DNA of 16,203 nt, taken from Polynucleobacter sp. Lineage in GTDB: Bacteria; Pseudomonadota; Gammaproteobacteria; Burkholderiales; Burkholderiaceae. Shown one piece after another: positions 1 through 8,068 of this stretch; positions within the stretch are counted from its first letter, which is position 1, and each line of letters opens with the position of its first letter. Location: assembly GCA_023253245.1 (NCBI GenBank), contig JALRHB010000019.1:1-16203 (forward strand), read 5' to 3'. The notes beneath the pieces are model-generated. The model was given only the letters and a program-made list of their open reading frames with translations, was not told the DNA's origin and did no database searches. The position numbers were made by a program, and so were the translations under genes.

Positions 1-765
1 CAACGCTATGGCCATGCCGGTTTGCCAGATGACACAATTCATATTCAATTGAACGGTACTGCTGGCCAAAGCTTTGCAGCTTTCTTAGCTAGAGGCATTA
101 CCTTGGATTTAGTTGGTGATGGCAATGACTATGTTGGCAAGGGCCTTTCAGGTGGTCGCGTGATCGTGCGCGCTCCCCATGAGTTCCGTGGTGATACTGC
201 TAAGAACATTATTGTTGGTAATACTGTGCTCTATGGTGCTATTGGTGGCGAAGCATTCTTTAATGGCGTTGCTGGTGAGCGTTTTGCTGTTCGCAACTCA
301 GGCGCCACAACCGTAGTTGAGGGTACTGGTGACCATGGTTGCGAATATATGACTGGTGGCACGGTAGTAGTGTTAGGTGCAACAGGCAGAAACTTTGCGG
401 CAGGTATGAGTGGCGGTATTGCGTATGTTTATGATGAGGATGGCATGTTTGCCAAGCGTTGTAACACCAGTATGGCGACTTTAGAAAAAGTATTGCCATC
501 GGCTGATCAGATTGCCAAGATACCCCAGTCAGAATGGCATGCCCCTGTTGATGTTAAGGATGGTGGCGAGCGCTTAACTGACGAGCAAATCTTGAAAGGC
601 TTAATTGAGCGTCATTTCCGTCACACTGGTTCTGAGCGTGCTAAAGCAATCTTGGCTGATTGGGAAAATGCTCGCAGCCGTTTTGTGAAAGTGCTTCCAA
701 CTGAGTACAAGCGTGCATTAGGCGAACTTTGGGAAAAAGCGCAAAACAAAACTGTCGCTGCTTAA
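1..765 (+). CDS. gltB: Glutamate synthase (NADPH) large subunit, C-terminal part, 5' end outside window
   Basis: The frame is open from base 1 (it begins Q-R-Y-G-H-A-G-L-P), so the ATG at 22 is internal and the gene starts upstream of the window; 254 residues are visible. They are the end of the large subunit, which moves the amide group of glutamine onto 2-oxoglutarate to give two glutamates, in the cytoplasm. The visible part is the glycine-rich beta-helix (GXGXG) domain: repeated motifs such as GDGNDYVGKGLSGG, GAIGGEAFFNG, GTGDHGCEYMTGG and GRNFAAGMSGG, followed by a helical tail ending KTVAA. The glutaminase and FMN/Fe-S synthase domains lie outside. gltD follows after 47 bp. This part is undamaged, but the enzyme needs electrons from GltD, which is broken here, so activity as an NADPH-dependent synthase is doubtful (inference). 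Confidence 0.95.
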   Translation, partial: QRYGHAGLPDDTIHIQLNGTAGQSFAAFLARGITLDLVGDGNDYVGKGLSGGRVIVRAPHEFRGDTAKNIIVGNTVLYGAIGGEAFFNGVAGERFAVRNSGATTVVEGTGDHGCEYMTGGTVVVLGATGRNFAAGMSGGIAYVYDEDGMFAKRCNTSMATLEKVLPSADQIAKIPQSEWHAPVDVKDGGERLTDEQILKGLIERHFRHTGSERAKAILADWENARSRFVKVLPTEYKRALGELWEKAQNKTVAA

Positions 766-812
766 GTTAAACAATTAACGCAGATATTAAGAAAAGATAC
801 AAAGGATTTGAT

Positions 813-2250
813 ATGGGTAAGGTCACTGGATTTATGGAGTTTGAGCGCGTAGAAGAAACCTATGAAGCTCCTGAAAAGCGCCTGCATCACTACAAGGAAT
901 TTGTTGCTACATTGACGGACGATGAAGCCAAAGTTCAAGGTGCGCGTTGTATGGACTGCGGCATCCCGTTTTGTAACAACGGCTGCCCAGTCAATAACAT
1001 CATCCCTGATTTCAACGACTTGGTCTTCCACAGTGACTGGAAGAATGCCCTAGATGTTTTGCAATCTACTAATAATTTCCCAGACTTTACTGGTCGCATC
1101 TGCCCTGCGCCTTGCGAAGCCGCATGTACTTTGGGTCTCCATTGAGCATGCCATTATTGATAAAGGCTGGGAGAGTGGTTGGGTTAAGCCACAGCCATCT
1201 AAAACCAAGACTGGCAAAAAAGTTGCTGTCGTTGGTGCCGGGCCTGCTGGCATGGCAGCTGCTCAACAGCTCGCGCGTGTTGGTCATGATGTAACTGTCT
1301 TTGAGAAAAATGATCGCGTGGGTGGCTTATTGCGTTACGGTATTCCAGATTTCAAAATGGAAAAGTGGTTGATTGATCGTCGTGTTGAACAAATGCAAGC
1401 TGAAGGTGTGAAATTTGAGACAGGCGTCTTTGTGGGTAAAGAAGCGATTGGTGCTGAAGTAAAAAATTACTCTACAAAATCCATTTCACCAGATCAGCTC
1501 ATGAAAGATTTTGATGCTGTCATCATTTCAGGTGGCGCAGAACAGCCCCGTGATTTACCAGTTCCCGGTCGTGAGTTGGCTGGTGTCCATTTCGCTTTGG
1601 AATTTTTGATTCCTCAAAACAAAGAAAACGCGGGTGATTTCAAGAATGAAATTTCTGCAGCTGGCAAGCACGTAGTGGTCATTGGTGGTGGCGATACCGG
1701 ATCTGACTGTGTGGGAACGTCCAACCGTCATGGTGCCGCTAAGGTCACTCAGTTTGAGTTGTTGCCACAGCCACCAGAAACCGAGAATAAGCCCTTGGTT
1801 TGGCCCTATTGGCCTACTAAGTTACGCACCTCTTCTTCTCATGAGGAAGGTTGTGAGCGTGATTGGTCTGTGGCCACTAAGCGTTTTGAGGGTAAAAACG
1901 GTAAGCTTGAGAAATTAGTCTGTGTTCGTCTGGAGTGGAAAGACGGCAAGATGACAGAAATGCCAAATTCTGAATTTGAAATCAAGGCTGACCTAGTCTT
2001 CTTGGCTATGGGTTTTGTTTCTCCTGCACAGCAGGTTCTCAATGCATTTGGTGTTGAGAAAGATGCCCGTGGCAATGCAAAAGCCACTGTAGATGGGCAA
2101 AACGCTTATCAGACCAATATTCCTAAGGTTTTTGCAGCCGGCGATATGCGTCGTGGCCAATCCTTAGTAGTTTGGGCCATTCGCGAAGGTCGCCAAGCAG
2201 CCAGAGCGGTAGATGAGTTTTTGATGGGGTCTTCTGTTTTGCCCCGATAA
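813..2250 (+). pseudogene. gltD: Glutamate synthase (NADPH) small subunit, frameshifted by a short internal deletion
   Basis: GltD takes electrons from NADPH through FAD and passes them through Fe-S clusters to GltB. The start at 813 has a good ribosome site (AAAGGA, 801-806). The first frame (813-1145, 110 aa) holds the N-terminal Fe-S domain with Cys46, 49, 54, 58 and Cys97, 101, 105, then ends CTLGLH-stop. Homology resumes in another frame at about 1138 (SIEHAIIDKGW) and runs to 2250 with the dinucleotide-binding motifs GAGPAG (1234-1251) and GGGDTG and the C-terminal AAGDMRRGQSLVVWAIREGR. Intact relatives carry roughly nine residues between CTLG and SIEH, of the kind INxxPVGIK. Here one base stands in their place, so about 26 bp are missing. 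The two pieces plus nine residues give about 487 aa, the usual length. The first in-frame ATG after the break (1252) lies inside the nucleotide-binding loop, so a useful restart is unlikely. Either a true pseudogene or an assembly fault. Confidence 0.9.
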
Positions 2251-2260
2251 TGTTGGGGAT

Positions 2261-3115
2261 ATGAATACTACCCAGTCTAATTCCATGGGCTTGAGGAAAG
2301 ACGCTTCTGGCGAAGTTGTCGTTGAGATAAAAGACGTCAATTTTTCCTATGCTCCTGGTGAGCGGCAAATTTTGTCCGGACTCAATATGGAGTTCCGCCG
2401 TGGTCAGGTGGTTGCGGTAATGGGCGGGTCTGGTTGTGGCAAAACCACCATCTTGAGATTGATTGGTGGTCAATTTGCCGCTCAGTCCGGTCAAGTCCTA
2501 TTTGAAGGGCGCGATGTTGGCAAGATGACTTCAGCTGAATTGATGCTCGTGCGACGTCGCATGGGTATGCTGTTTCAGTTTGGCGCGCTCTTTACCGATC
2601 TCAGTGTTTTTGAAAACGTCGCTTTTCCATTGCGTGAGCATACTAATTTGAGTGAGGATTTGTTGCGTTCACTCGTGTTGATGAAGCTCAACGCAGTAGG
2701 TTTACGTGGGGCACGTGATTTAATGCCTTCGCAGATTTCTGGTGGGATGGCTCGCCGTGTCGCATTGGCTAGGGCAATTGCATTAGATCCCCCGCTCATT
2801 ATGTATGACGAGCCATTTGCTGGTCTTGATCCTATTTCCTTAGGTATTACAGCGCGTTTGATTCGAGATTTGAATAACGCTCTAGGTGCAACAAGCGTAT
2901 TGGTTACACATGATGTTGAAGAAACATTTGAAATTGCAGACTATGTTTACTTCATTGCGAATGGTCGTATTGCTGCTCAGGGTAGCCCTGAAACATTAAG
3001 TCGTTCAACAGATCCCTTTGTGCGCCAATTTTTGGATGCCTCGCCTGATGGTCCGGTACCTTTCCACTATCCTGGGCAAACTCTCGCAGAAGATTTTGGG
3101 GTGAGCTTGAAATGA
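2261..3115 (+). CDS. mlaF: Phospholipid transport ABC ATPase MlaF
   Basis: Cytoplasmic ATPase of the MlaFEDB inner-membrane complex, which drives phospholipid movement between the outer and inner membranes. All ABC motifs are visible in the 284 aa: Walker A GGSGCGKT (55-62), Q-loop Q106 (LFQFGALF), signature SGGMA (160-164), Walker B LIMYDEP (179-185) and switch His217 (VTHD). The SGGMA signature and the LFQFGALF wording are typical of the MlaF group. The gene begins 10 bp after gltD; GGGGA at 2255-2259 is very close to the ATG, so the start may be weak. Its stop overlaps the mlaE start by four bases (ATGA), which indicates translational coupling. No separate promoter is obvious, so it may be transcribed with gltBD. 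Confidence 0.95.
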   Translation: MNTTQSNSMGLRKDASGEVVVEIKDVNFSYAPGERQILSGLNMEFRRGQVVAVMGGSGCGKTTILRLIGGQFAAQSGQVLFEGRDVGKMTSAELMLVRRRMGMLFQFGALFTDLSVFENVAFPLREHTNLSEDLLRSLVLMKLNAVGLRGARDLMPSQISGGMARRVALARAIALDPPLIMYDEPFAGLDPISLGITARLIRDLNNALGATSVLVTHDVEETFEIADYVYFIANGRIAAQGSPETLSRSTDPFVRQFLDASPDGPVPFHYPGQTLAEDFGVSLK

Positions 3116-3909
3116 ATCTTCTGAATAAAGCAATAGATCTTTTTGGCGATTTGGGATTTTTCATTCGCCGTAACTTAACAAGCTTAGGTCTTGCGGCTCG
3201 CATGTTTGTAGCGGTGATCTGGCGTTCTGGATTCTTATTGAAGAGACCCCGTTTAGTTTCTGACCAGATTCTTTTTGTAGGTAATCACTCTTTTGTGATC
3301 ATTGCAGTTTCTGGATTATTTGTCGGCTTTGTTTTGGGTTTGCAGGGCTATTACACCCTCAATCGCTATGGCTCGGAGCAGGCGCTTGGCTTGCTGGTAG
3401 CGCTATCCCTTACTCGTGAGCTTGGTCCGGTCATTACCGCTTTGCTATTTGCTGGCCGGGCTGGCACTTCGCTGACAGCTGAAATTGGTCTAATGAAAGC
3501 CGGTGAGCAGTTAAGCGCCATGGAGATGATGGCCGTAGATCCATTAAGTCGCGTCATTGCTCCCCGTTTATGGGCAGGCATTATCGCCATGCCAATTTTG
3601 GCAACGATCTTTACCGCAGTGGGCGTGCTGGGCGGTTATTTCGTGGGCGTACCCTTGATTGGTGTTGATTCAGGTGCGTTTTGGTCCCAGATGCAAGGTG
3701 GAGTAGATCTATTCTCCGACATTGGTAATGGACTTATAAAAAGTTTGGTATTTGGTGTGGCAGTTACCTTTATCGCTCTTTATCAAGGATTTGAGGCAAA
3801 GCCTACGCCAGAGGGTGTATCGCAGGCCACTACCAGAACGGTAGTTATTTCTTCTTTGTCGGTTTTGGCATTGGACTTCTTGCTTACAGCAATGATGTTC
3901 TCGAATTAG
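3112..3909 (+). CDS. mlaE: Phospholipid transport permease MlaE
   Basis: Integral inner-membrane permease of the Mla complex (MlaE/DUF140 family), two copies of which pair with MlaF and sit under the MlaD ring. It has 265 aa against about 260 in E. coli. Hydrophobic segments are visible at roughly 61-80, 91-113, 153-180, 206-223 and 245-262. Family blocks are clear: LTRELGPVITALLFAGRAGT (100-119), then TAEIGLMKAGEQLSAMEMM. The start overlaps the mlaF stop by four bases. mlaD follows after 21 bp. Nothing is missing. Confidence 0.95.
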   Translation: MNLLNKAIDLFGDLGFFIRRNLTSLGLAARMFVAVIWRSGFLLKRPRLVSDQILFVGNHSFVIIAVSGLFVGFVLGLQGYYTLNRYGSEQALGLLVALSLTRELGPVITALLFAGRAGTSLTAEIGLMKAGEQLSAMEMMAVDPLSRVIAPRLWAGIIAMPILATIFTAVGVLGGYFVGVPLIGVDSGAFWSQMQGGVDLFSDIGNGLIKSLVFGVAVTFIALYQGFEAKPTPEGVSQATTRTVVISSLSVLALDFLLTAMMFSN

Positions 3910-3930
3910 AAAGAATAAACTGGAACTCTT

Positions 3931-4419
3931 ATGAGAAAAAGTGCAATTGATGTCTGGGTAGGTATTTTTGTTGCCATAGGCCTGTTGGCCGCATTATTTT
4001 TGGCATTGAAGGTCGGCAATATGAATGCCGTATCTTTTGCGCCGACTTACAAAATTTCAGCGCGCTTTGACAACATCGGGGGCCTCAAGCCACGCGCTCC
4101 CGTGAAAAGTGCGGGTGTAGTTGTTGGACGAATTGCAAATATTTCTTTTGATGATCAAACGTATCAGGCCACTGTGGTAATGACTATTGAGGATGTCTAT
4201 AAATTTCCTAAAGACTCGTCCGCCAAGATTTTGACTTCAGGCTTATTGGGCGAACAATATATTGGTCTTGAGGCCGGAGGGTCTGACAATATGTTGGCTG
4301 CTGGCGATAAGATTACCCAAACCCAATCCGCAGTTGTTTTAGAGAATTTAATCAGTCAGTTCCTTTACAACAAAGCTGCTGATAGTGGGCAGGATAAAGG
4401 CCAAGGCGCCTCAAAATAA
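3931..4419 (+). CDS. mlaD: Phospholipid transport MCE-domain protein MlaD
   Basis: Periplasmic, membrane-anchored substrate-binding subunit of the Mla complex; the family forms a hexameric ring with a hydrophobic pore. One N-terminal transmembrane helix (about residues 7-27) is followed by a single MCE domain (about 38-116) containing FDNIGGLKPRAPVKSAGVVVGRI and TSGLLGEQYIGLE, then a short helix (SAVVLENLISQFLY) that in the family lines the ring centre. The protein is 162 aa, somewhat shorter than E. coli MlaD (183), with the difference in the low-complexity tail. The ribosome site is poor (GGAACT, 3921-3926). The TAA stop shares its last base with the mlaA ATG. Confidence 0.95.
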   Translation: MRKSAIDVWVGIFVAIGLLAALFLALKVGNMNAVSFAPTYKISARFDNIGGLKPRAPVKSAGVVVGRIANISFDDQTYQATVVMTIEDVYKFPKDSSAKILTSGLLGEQYIGLEAGGSDNMLAAGDKITQTQSAVVLENLISQFLYNKAADSGQDKGQGASK

Positions 4420-5165
4420 TGAACTTTTTGGCCAGACTGAAACACCTTGTCTCGCTGTGTTTTGTCTCAACCATCATTGGTTGTGCTTCTGTGCCTGCAG
4501 GTGTTGCCCCGTCACCGAATGATCCCTGGGAGCCATTTAATCGCTCAGTATTTGAGTTCAACGAAGGTTTAGATGCCTATGTTCTCAAGCCGGTGGTTGC
4601 CGGATATCGTTTTATCTTGCCTGAGTTTGTGCGTGATGGTATTTACAACTTCTTTAGCAATTACAACGATATCTATACTGCCTTACAAAACTTATTGCAG
4701 GGCAAACCAGATTACGCCTTTAGCGATCTGATGAGAGTGGTTGTGAATACAACCATGGGTCTTGGTGGACTCATTGATTTGGCAACGCCTGGCGGCCTTG
4801 AAAAGCATAAAGAGGATTGGGGTCAAACTTTTGGGGTATGGGGAATCCCATCTGGCCCATATGTTGTCTTACCATTTTTCGGTCCCAGTAATGTGCGAGA
4901 TACCTTTGGTACCGCGGCTGATCTAGAGTCTGATTATTTATTCAGATTGTTGCCCGATGTTGCCTTACGTAACAGTATTACTGGCTTGCGGGTAGTTAAT
5001 GCGCGCAACACTTACTATGAAGCTGGCGATCTATTAGACGGGGCTGCTATAGACAAATATAGTTTTATGCGTGACGCCTATATTCAAAGACGCCAATATC
5101 AGATTAACGAGGGTCGCGAAGATAAGGAGCCTTTGATGCCTCCTTATGAAAACCCGTATGAGTAG
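4419..5165 (+). CDS. mlaA: Outer-membrane lipoprotein MlaA (VacJ)
   Basis: MlaA removes phospholipids from the outer leaflet of the outer membrane and hands them to MlaC. The 248-aa protein begins with a lipoprotein signal peptide: a basic start, a hydrophobic stretch, and lipobox IIGC with the lipidated Cys at 22. The mature part carries the VacJ family blocks NDPWEPFNRSVFEFNEGLD, FFSNYNDIYTALQNLLQGK, NTTMGLGGLIDLA and DWGQTFGVWGIPSGPYVVLP. The start overlaps the mlaD stop (TAATG), so translation is coupled. It ends with tandem stops TAG TGA. In E. coli mlaA lies away from the mla operon; here it sits between mlaD and mlaC, so the outer-membrane part is made together with the rest of the pathway. 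Confidence 0.96.
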   Translation: MNFLARLKHLVSLCFVSTIIGCASVPAGVAPSPNDPWEPFNRSVFEFNEGLDAYVLKPVVAGYRFILPEFVRDGIYNFFSNYNDIYTALQNLLQGKPDYAFSDLMRVVVNTTMGLGGLIDLATPGGLEKHKEDWGQTFGVWGIPSGPYVVLPFFGPSNVRDTFGTAADLESDYLFRLLPDVALRNSITGLRVVNARNTYYEAGDLLDGAAIDKYSFMRDAYIQRRQYQINEGREDKEPLMPPYENPYE

Positions 5166-5201
5166 TGAGCATGTTTTTCTGAGCGCAGCACTGTGTTAGA
5201 C

Positions 5202-5216
5202 GGGCTAAAATAGCCC
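5202..5216 (+). promoter_or_regulatory. Perfect palindrome with a -10-like core before mlaC
   Basis: In the 77-bp gap between mlaA and mlaC lies GGGCTA-AAA-TAGCCC, a perfect 6-bp stem with a 3-base loop. Its centre reads TAAAAT (5206-5211), a good -10 hexamer 32 bp before the mlaC ATG. No clear TTGACA-like element lies 16-18 bp upstream, and no T-run follows, so neither promoter nor terminator is secured. It could raise mlaC expression, stabilise the mRNA end, or mean nothing. Confidence 0.3.
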
Positions 5217-5242
5217 TCAATCATTTCTAAGGGCGAGAAAAT

Positions 5243-5890
5243 ATGAAAAGCCAACATTTCTTTAAAAAGTACACCACCGTTTTACTGGCGGCTTGCTTTT
5301 TGATGATTGGTAATCTGAGTGCTCAGACAGTCGATCAGTCAACACCTGATGGTTTAATTAAGAGTGTCGTGTCTGATGTGATGACTTCAGTCAAATCAGA
5401 TCCTGAGATTCAAAAGGGAAATATTCCACGTATTGTTGATTTGGTAGAGAAAAAAATTGTTCCCTATACCGATATGCGTCGAACAACGGAGATGGCAATG
5501 GGGCCCAATTGGAAGAAGGCTAGCTCTGAGCAGCAAACCCAATTAGTTAATGAATTTAAGAATCTTCTGATCCGAACATATTCGGGTGCTTTGAGCCAAT
5601 TACGTGATCAGACAATTCAATTTAAACCGCTACGAGCAGCTCCTGACGATAAAGAAGTCATCGTGAAGACGGTAGTCATCGGGCGCGGTGATCCAGTTCC
5701 TTTGGATTATCGTCTTGAGAAAACTCCGGATGGTTGGAAAGTCTATGATATGAATATTATGGGCGTCTGGCTTGTTGAGGCCTATCGCAATCAATTTGCT
5801 AATCAGATTAGTCAAAATGGAATCGAAGGTCTAGTGAAGTTTTTGCAAGATCGTAATAAACAGTTGGCTGCAGCCAAGTCTGCAAGCTAG
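5243..5890 (+). CDS. mlaC: Periplasmic phospholipid shuttle MlaC
   Basis: Soluble periplasmic carrier that ferries phospholipid between MlaA at the outer membrane and MlaD at the inner membrane. The 215-aa precursor (E. coli about 211) starts with a Sec signal peptide (MKSQHFFKKY, then a hydrophobic stretch) with likely cleavage after Ala27 (NLSA|QTVD). Family features follow: VEKKIVPYTDMRRTTEMAMGP, then FKNLLIRTYSGAL, YRLEKTPDGWKVYDMNIMGV and QFANQISQNGIEGLVKFL. The ribosome site AAGGG (5229-5233) is well placed for the ATG at 5243. The STAS gene mlaB follows. Confidence 0.95.
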   Translation: MKSQHFFKKYTTVLLAACFLMIGNLSAQTVDQSTPDGLIKSVVSDVMTSVKSDPEIQKGNIPRIVDLVEKKIVPYTDMRRTTEMAMGPNWKKASSEQQTQLVNEFKNLLIRTYSGALSQLRDQTIQFKPLRAAPDDKEVIVKTVVIGRGDPVPLDYRLEKTPDGWKVYDMNIMGVWLVEAYRNQFANQISQNGIEGLVKFLQDRNKQLAAAKSAS

Positions 5891-5922
5891 CACTTGATCT
5901 CACATTTAGTAAAGAAAAACAG

Positions 5923-6183
5923 ATGCCATTTTTATTGCCTATCTCTATAACGCAAAACAATGTTTTGCAATTAGAGAAAGAGGGTCTTTTAAATTTGATT
6001 GCGCTAAGAACGGTAGATTGTGGCCGCCTAGAGGATTTTGATTCCACTGTCTTGACCTTACTGCTGGCTTGGCAGAAAAAGTTACAGGCCGATCGGCAGC
6101 AATTGACAGTGATTAATGTGCCAGAAAAGCTCAAAGTTCTTGCAAGTGTCTACGGCGTCTCTGCATTGCTCGGCTTGTCATAG
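5923..6183 (+). CDS. mlaB: STAS-domain protein MlaB
   Basis: Small cytoplasmic STAS protein that in the Mla complex binds MlaF and is needed for assembly and activity. The 86-aa sequence fits a single STAS domain: hydrophobic strand, an acidic loop DFDST (38-42, the site equivalent to the conserved Thr/Ser loop), helix VLTLLLAWQKKLQ, strand QLTVINV, then PEKLKVLASVYGVSALLGL, which closely resembles the MlaB C-terminus. It lies where mlaB is expected, after mlaC. The start has no strong ribosome site and follows mlaC by 32 bp. Sequence conservation among STAS proteins is low, so the call leans partly on position. Confidence 0.88.
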   Translation: MPFLLPISITQNNVLQLEKEGLLNLIALRTVDCGRLEDFDSTVLTLLLAWQKKLQADRQQLTVINVPEKLKVLASVYGVSALLGLS

Positions 6184-6184
6184 C

Positions 6185-6937
6185 ATGCATCCTGCAATTT
6201 CAGTTCAGAACGTATCTAAACATTATGGAGCTCTTCAAGCTCTCAATGATGTATCTCTTTCAATAGAGCAGGGTGAGTTTTTTGGATTATTGGGGCCAAA
6301 TGGCGCTGGTAAGACCACCTTAATTTCCATTTTGGCAGGTTTAGTTAATGCTGATCACGGGCGTGCAGCAATAATGGGCGCTAATGTGCAAACTCATTTC
6401 CGGAATGCGCGACGCATGCTTGGCGTAGTTCCGCAAGAGCTGGTATTCGATCCATTTTTTACTGTCCGAGAAACTTTGCAATTTCAATCTGGGTACTTTG
6501 GTATTCGTAACAATGATGCATGGATTGAAGAGGTTATGACTAATCTTGATCTGATGAATAAAGCCGATAGCAATATGCGCGCATTGTCAGGTGGAATGAA
6601 GCGTCGGGTGCTGGTAGCTCAAGCGCTGGTTCATAGGCCGCCAGTCATCATTTTGGATGAGCCAACTGCGGGTGTAGATGTGGAGTTACGTCAATCGCTG
6701 TGGCAATTTATTAGTCGTTTAAACCAAGACGGGCACACGATTGTTTTGACAACCCATTACCTTGAAGAAGCCGAAGCTTTGTGCCAGCGTATTGCGATGC
6801 TTAAGCAGGGCAAAATTGTTGCTCTAGACACCACCGAAAATCTTTTAAGTCAGTATGGCTCGATCAAAAAAGATGGCGAGGGTAAAGCGGACTTAGAAGA
6901 TGTCTTTGTGAACATCATGTCAGGAAATGCCATATGA
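6185..6937 (+). CDS. ABC-2 type exporter ATPase, substrate unknown (YadG-like)
   Basis: ATPase partner of the permease that follows. I choose the ATG at 6185 (250 aa), one base after the mlaB stop; the frame is open back to an ATG at 6116, but those 23 residues lie inside mlaB and read unlike the family. Motifs: Walker A GPNGAGKT (37-44), Q84, signature LSGGM (134-138), Walker B VIILDEP (154-160), switch His191 (TTHYLEEAE). The TTHYLEEAE and DEPTAGVD wording is typical of ABC-2 drug/polysaccharide-type exporters such as YadG/NodI/CcmA-like ATPases. Its end overlaps the permease start by four bases (ATGA). Location in the mla operon suggests an envelope role, but the substrate cannot be read from the sequence. 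Confidence 0.9.
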   Translation: MHPAISVQNVSKHYGALQALNDVSLSIEQGEFFGLLGPNGAGKTTLISILAGLVNADHGRAAIMGANVQTHFRNARRMLGVVPQELVFDPFFTVRETLQFQSGYFGIRNNDAWIEEVMTNLDLMNKADSNMRALSGGMKRRVLVAQALVHRPPVIILDEPTAGVDVELRQSLWQFISRLNQDGHTIVLTTHYLEEAEALCQRIAMLKQGKIVALDTTENLLSQYGSIKKDGEGKADLEDVFVNIMSGNAI

Positions 6938-7722
6938 AACCTGCCCTCAATAAGCCAGTGATTTCATATGGAAGCGGTTTCCCAACGCTGCTACTCAAAG
7001 AGGTCAAGCGTTTCTATAAAGTGGCCTTTCAGACGGTAGCCGCCCCCGTTCTCACTGCTGTACTGTACCTGATGATTTTTGGCCACGTCCTAGAGGGGAA
7101 GGAAGTTTATGGTCGCTTGAACTACACAGCTTTTCTCATTCCAGGTTTGGTCATGATGAGTGTTTTGCAAAATGCTTTTGCCAATACTTCCTCTTCGCTG
7201 ATTCAATCTAAAGTTACTGGTAATTTGGTATTCGTGTTACTCGCCCCCTTTAGTCACTTAGAGTTTTATGCTGCATATGTATTAGCCTCAGTATTTCGTG
7301 GAATCGTGGTGGGAACTGGTGTACTGATCATTACCCTATGGTTTGCTATGCCATCTTTTGAGTATCCCCTCTGGATAGCAGTCTTTGCTCTTCTTGGAGC
7401 AGCCATTTTGGGGAGCATGGGTTTAATAGCAGGCATTTGGGCTGATAAATACGATCAGTTGGCAGCGTTCCAAAATTTCATCATCATGCCAGCAACAATG
7501 TTATCTGGAGTGTTTTACTCTATTCATTCTTTGCCACTTGCATGGCAAACAGTCTCTCATTTCAATCCCTTCTTCTATATGATTGATGGATTTCGTTATG
7601 GCTTTTTTGGAGTTTCTGATATCTCGCCTTGGAGTAGTTTAGGAATTGTGCTGTGCTTCTTTATCATTGTTTCTCTCATCGCTCTGCGCTTATTGCAAAA
7701 AGGCTATAAGTTGAGAGGCTAG
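6934..7722 (+). CDS. ABC-2 type exporter permease, substrate unknown (YadH-like)
   Basis: Inner-membrane half of the exporter encoded with the preceding ATPase, coupled by an ATGA overlap. The 262-aa protein has the ABC-2 layout: a cytoplasmic amphipathic start (LLLKEVKRFYKVAF) and six hydrophobic segments at about 33-51, 65-85, 110-137, 147-170, 178-196 and 235-253. Family blocks are FLIPGLVMMSVLQNAFANTS, the conserved loop with LLAPFSHLEFY, and the C-terminal signature MPATMLSGVFYSIHSLP followed by HFNPFFYMIDGFRYGFFG. These resemble YadH and NodJ-type permeases. A good ABC-2 call; the transported compound is unknown. Confidence 0.9.
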   Translation: MKPALNKPVISYGSGFPTLLLKEVKRFYKVAFQTVAAPVLTAVLYLMIFGHVLEGKEVYGRLNYTAFLIPGLVMMSVLQNAFANTSSSLIQSKVTGNLVFVLLAPFSHLEFYAAYVLASVFRGIVVGTGVLIITLWFAMPSFEYPLWIAVFALLGAAILGSMGLIAGIWADKYDQLAAFQNFIIMPATMLSGVFYSIHSLPLAWQTVSHFNPFFYMIDGFRYGFFGVSDISPWSSLGIVLCFFIIVSLIALRLLQKGYKLRG

Positions 7723-7729
7723 TGATGTA

Positions 7730-7757
7730 TTGAGTGCACACAGGCAATCAATAAAGA
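7730..7757 (+). promoter_or_regulatory. Possible sigma-70 promoter before ibaG
   Basis: In the 65-bp gap between the exporter permease and ibaG, TTGAGT (7730-7735) and TAAAGA (7752-7757) are separated by 16 bp. Both match the consensus only partly, and read-through from the mla operon is equally possible. Called on motif resemblance alone. Confidence 0.22.
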
Positions 7758-7787
7758 TTAGTACTGAATACAAAAGAGGAGATTGTG

Positions 7788-8036
7788 ATGCTACCAACCC
7801 CAGAGCAAATCGAGAGCTACATTAAGCAAGGCATACCTTGTACGCATATTAACGTGGAGGGTGATGGCCAGCATTTTTTTGCCACTATTGTGAGCCCTGA
7901 GTTTGAGGGCAAGCGTCTCATTCAAAGGCATCAGTTGGTTTATGCAGCCATGGGCGATCGAATGAAGGCAGAAGTGCATGCTTTATCCATTAAGGCATTT
8001 ACTCCAGAAGAGTTTGCTCAAAACCCAAATAAATAA
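7788..8036 (+). CDS. ibaG: BolA-family protein IbaG
   Basis: Small cytoplasmic BolA/IbaG protein (82 aa); family members bind monothiol glutaredoxins and [2Fe-2S] clusters, and E. coli IbaG is linked to acid stress. I choose ATG 7788 over the GTG at 7785: the strong ribosome site AGAGGAG (7775-7781) is six bases from the ATG and only three from the GTG. Residues run: helix PTPEQIESYIKQGI, strand HINVEGDGQHFFATIVSPEFEG, RLIQRHQLVYAAMGDRM, then EVHALSIKAFTPEEF, which matches the family C-terminus with its conserved His. The neighbourhood mla - ibaG - murA is the same as in E. coli, which favours IbaG over BolA itself. Confidence 0.92.
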   Translation: MLPTPEQIESYIKQGIPCTHINVEGDGQHFFATIVSPEFEGKRLIQRHQLVYAAMGDRMKAEVHALSIKAFTPEEFAQNPNK

Positions 8037-8068
8037 TTTAAAAATGCACCTAAAACTGGATTAGATCT

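Noticed and set aside
1112..1150. Programmed frameshift or translational restart joining the two gltD frames
   Set aside because: About nine conserved residues are missing at the junction, there is no slippery run, and the ATG at 1148 next to the stop is in the wrong frame.
6116..6184. Longer N-terminus for the exporter ATPase starting at 6116
   Set aside because: The 23 extra residues overlap mlaB in another frame and do not resemble ABC ATPase starts; ATG 6185 begins right where family similarity begins.
7785..7787. GTG start for ibaG
   Set aside because: It is only three bases from the strong ribosome site; ATG 7788 has the better spacing.
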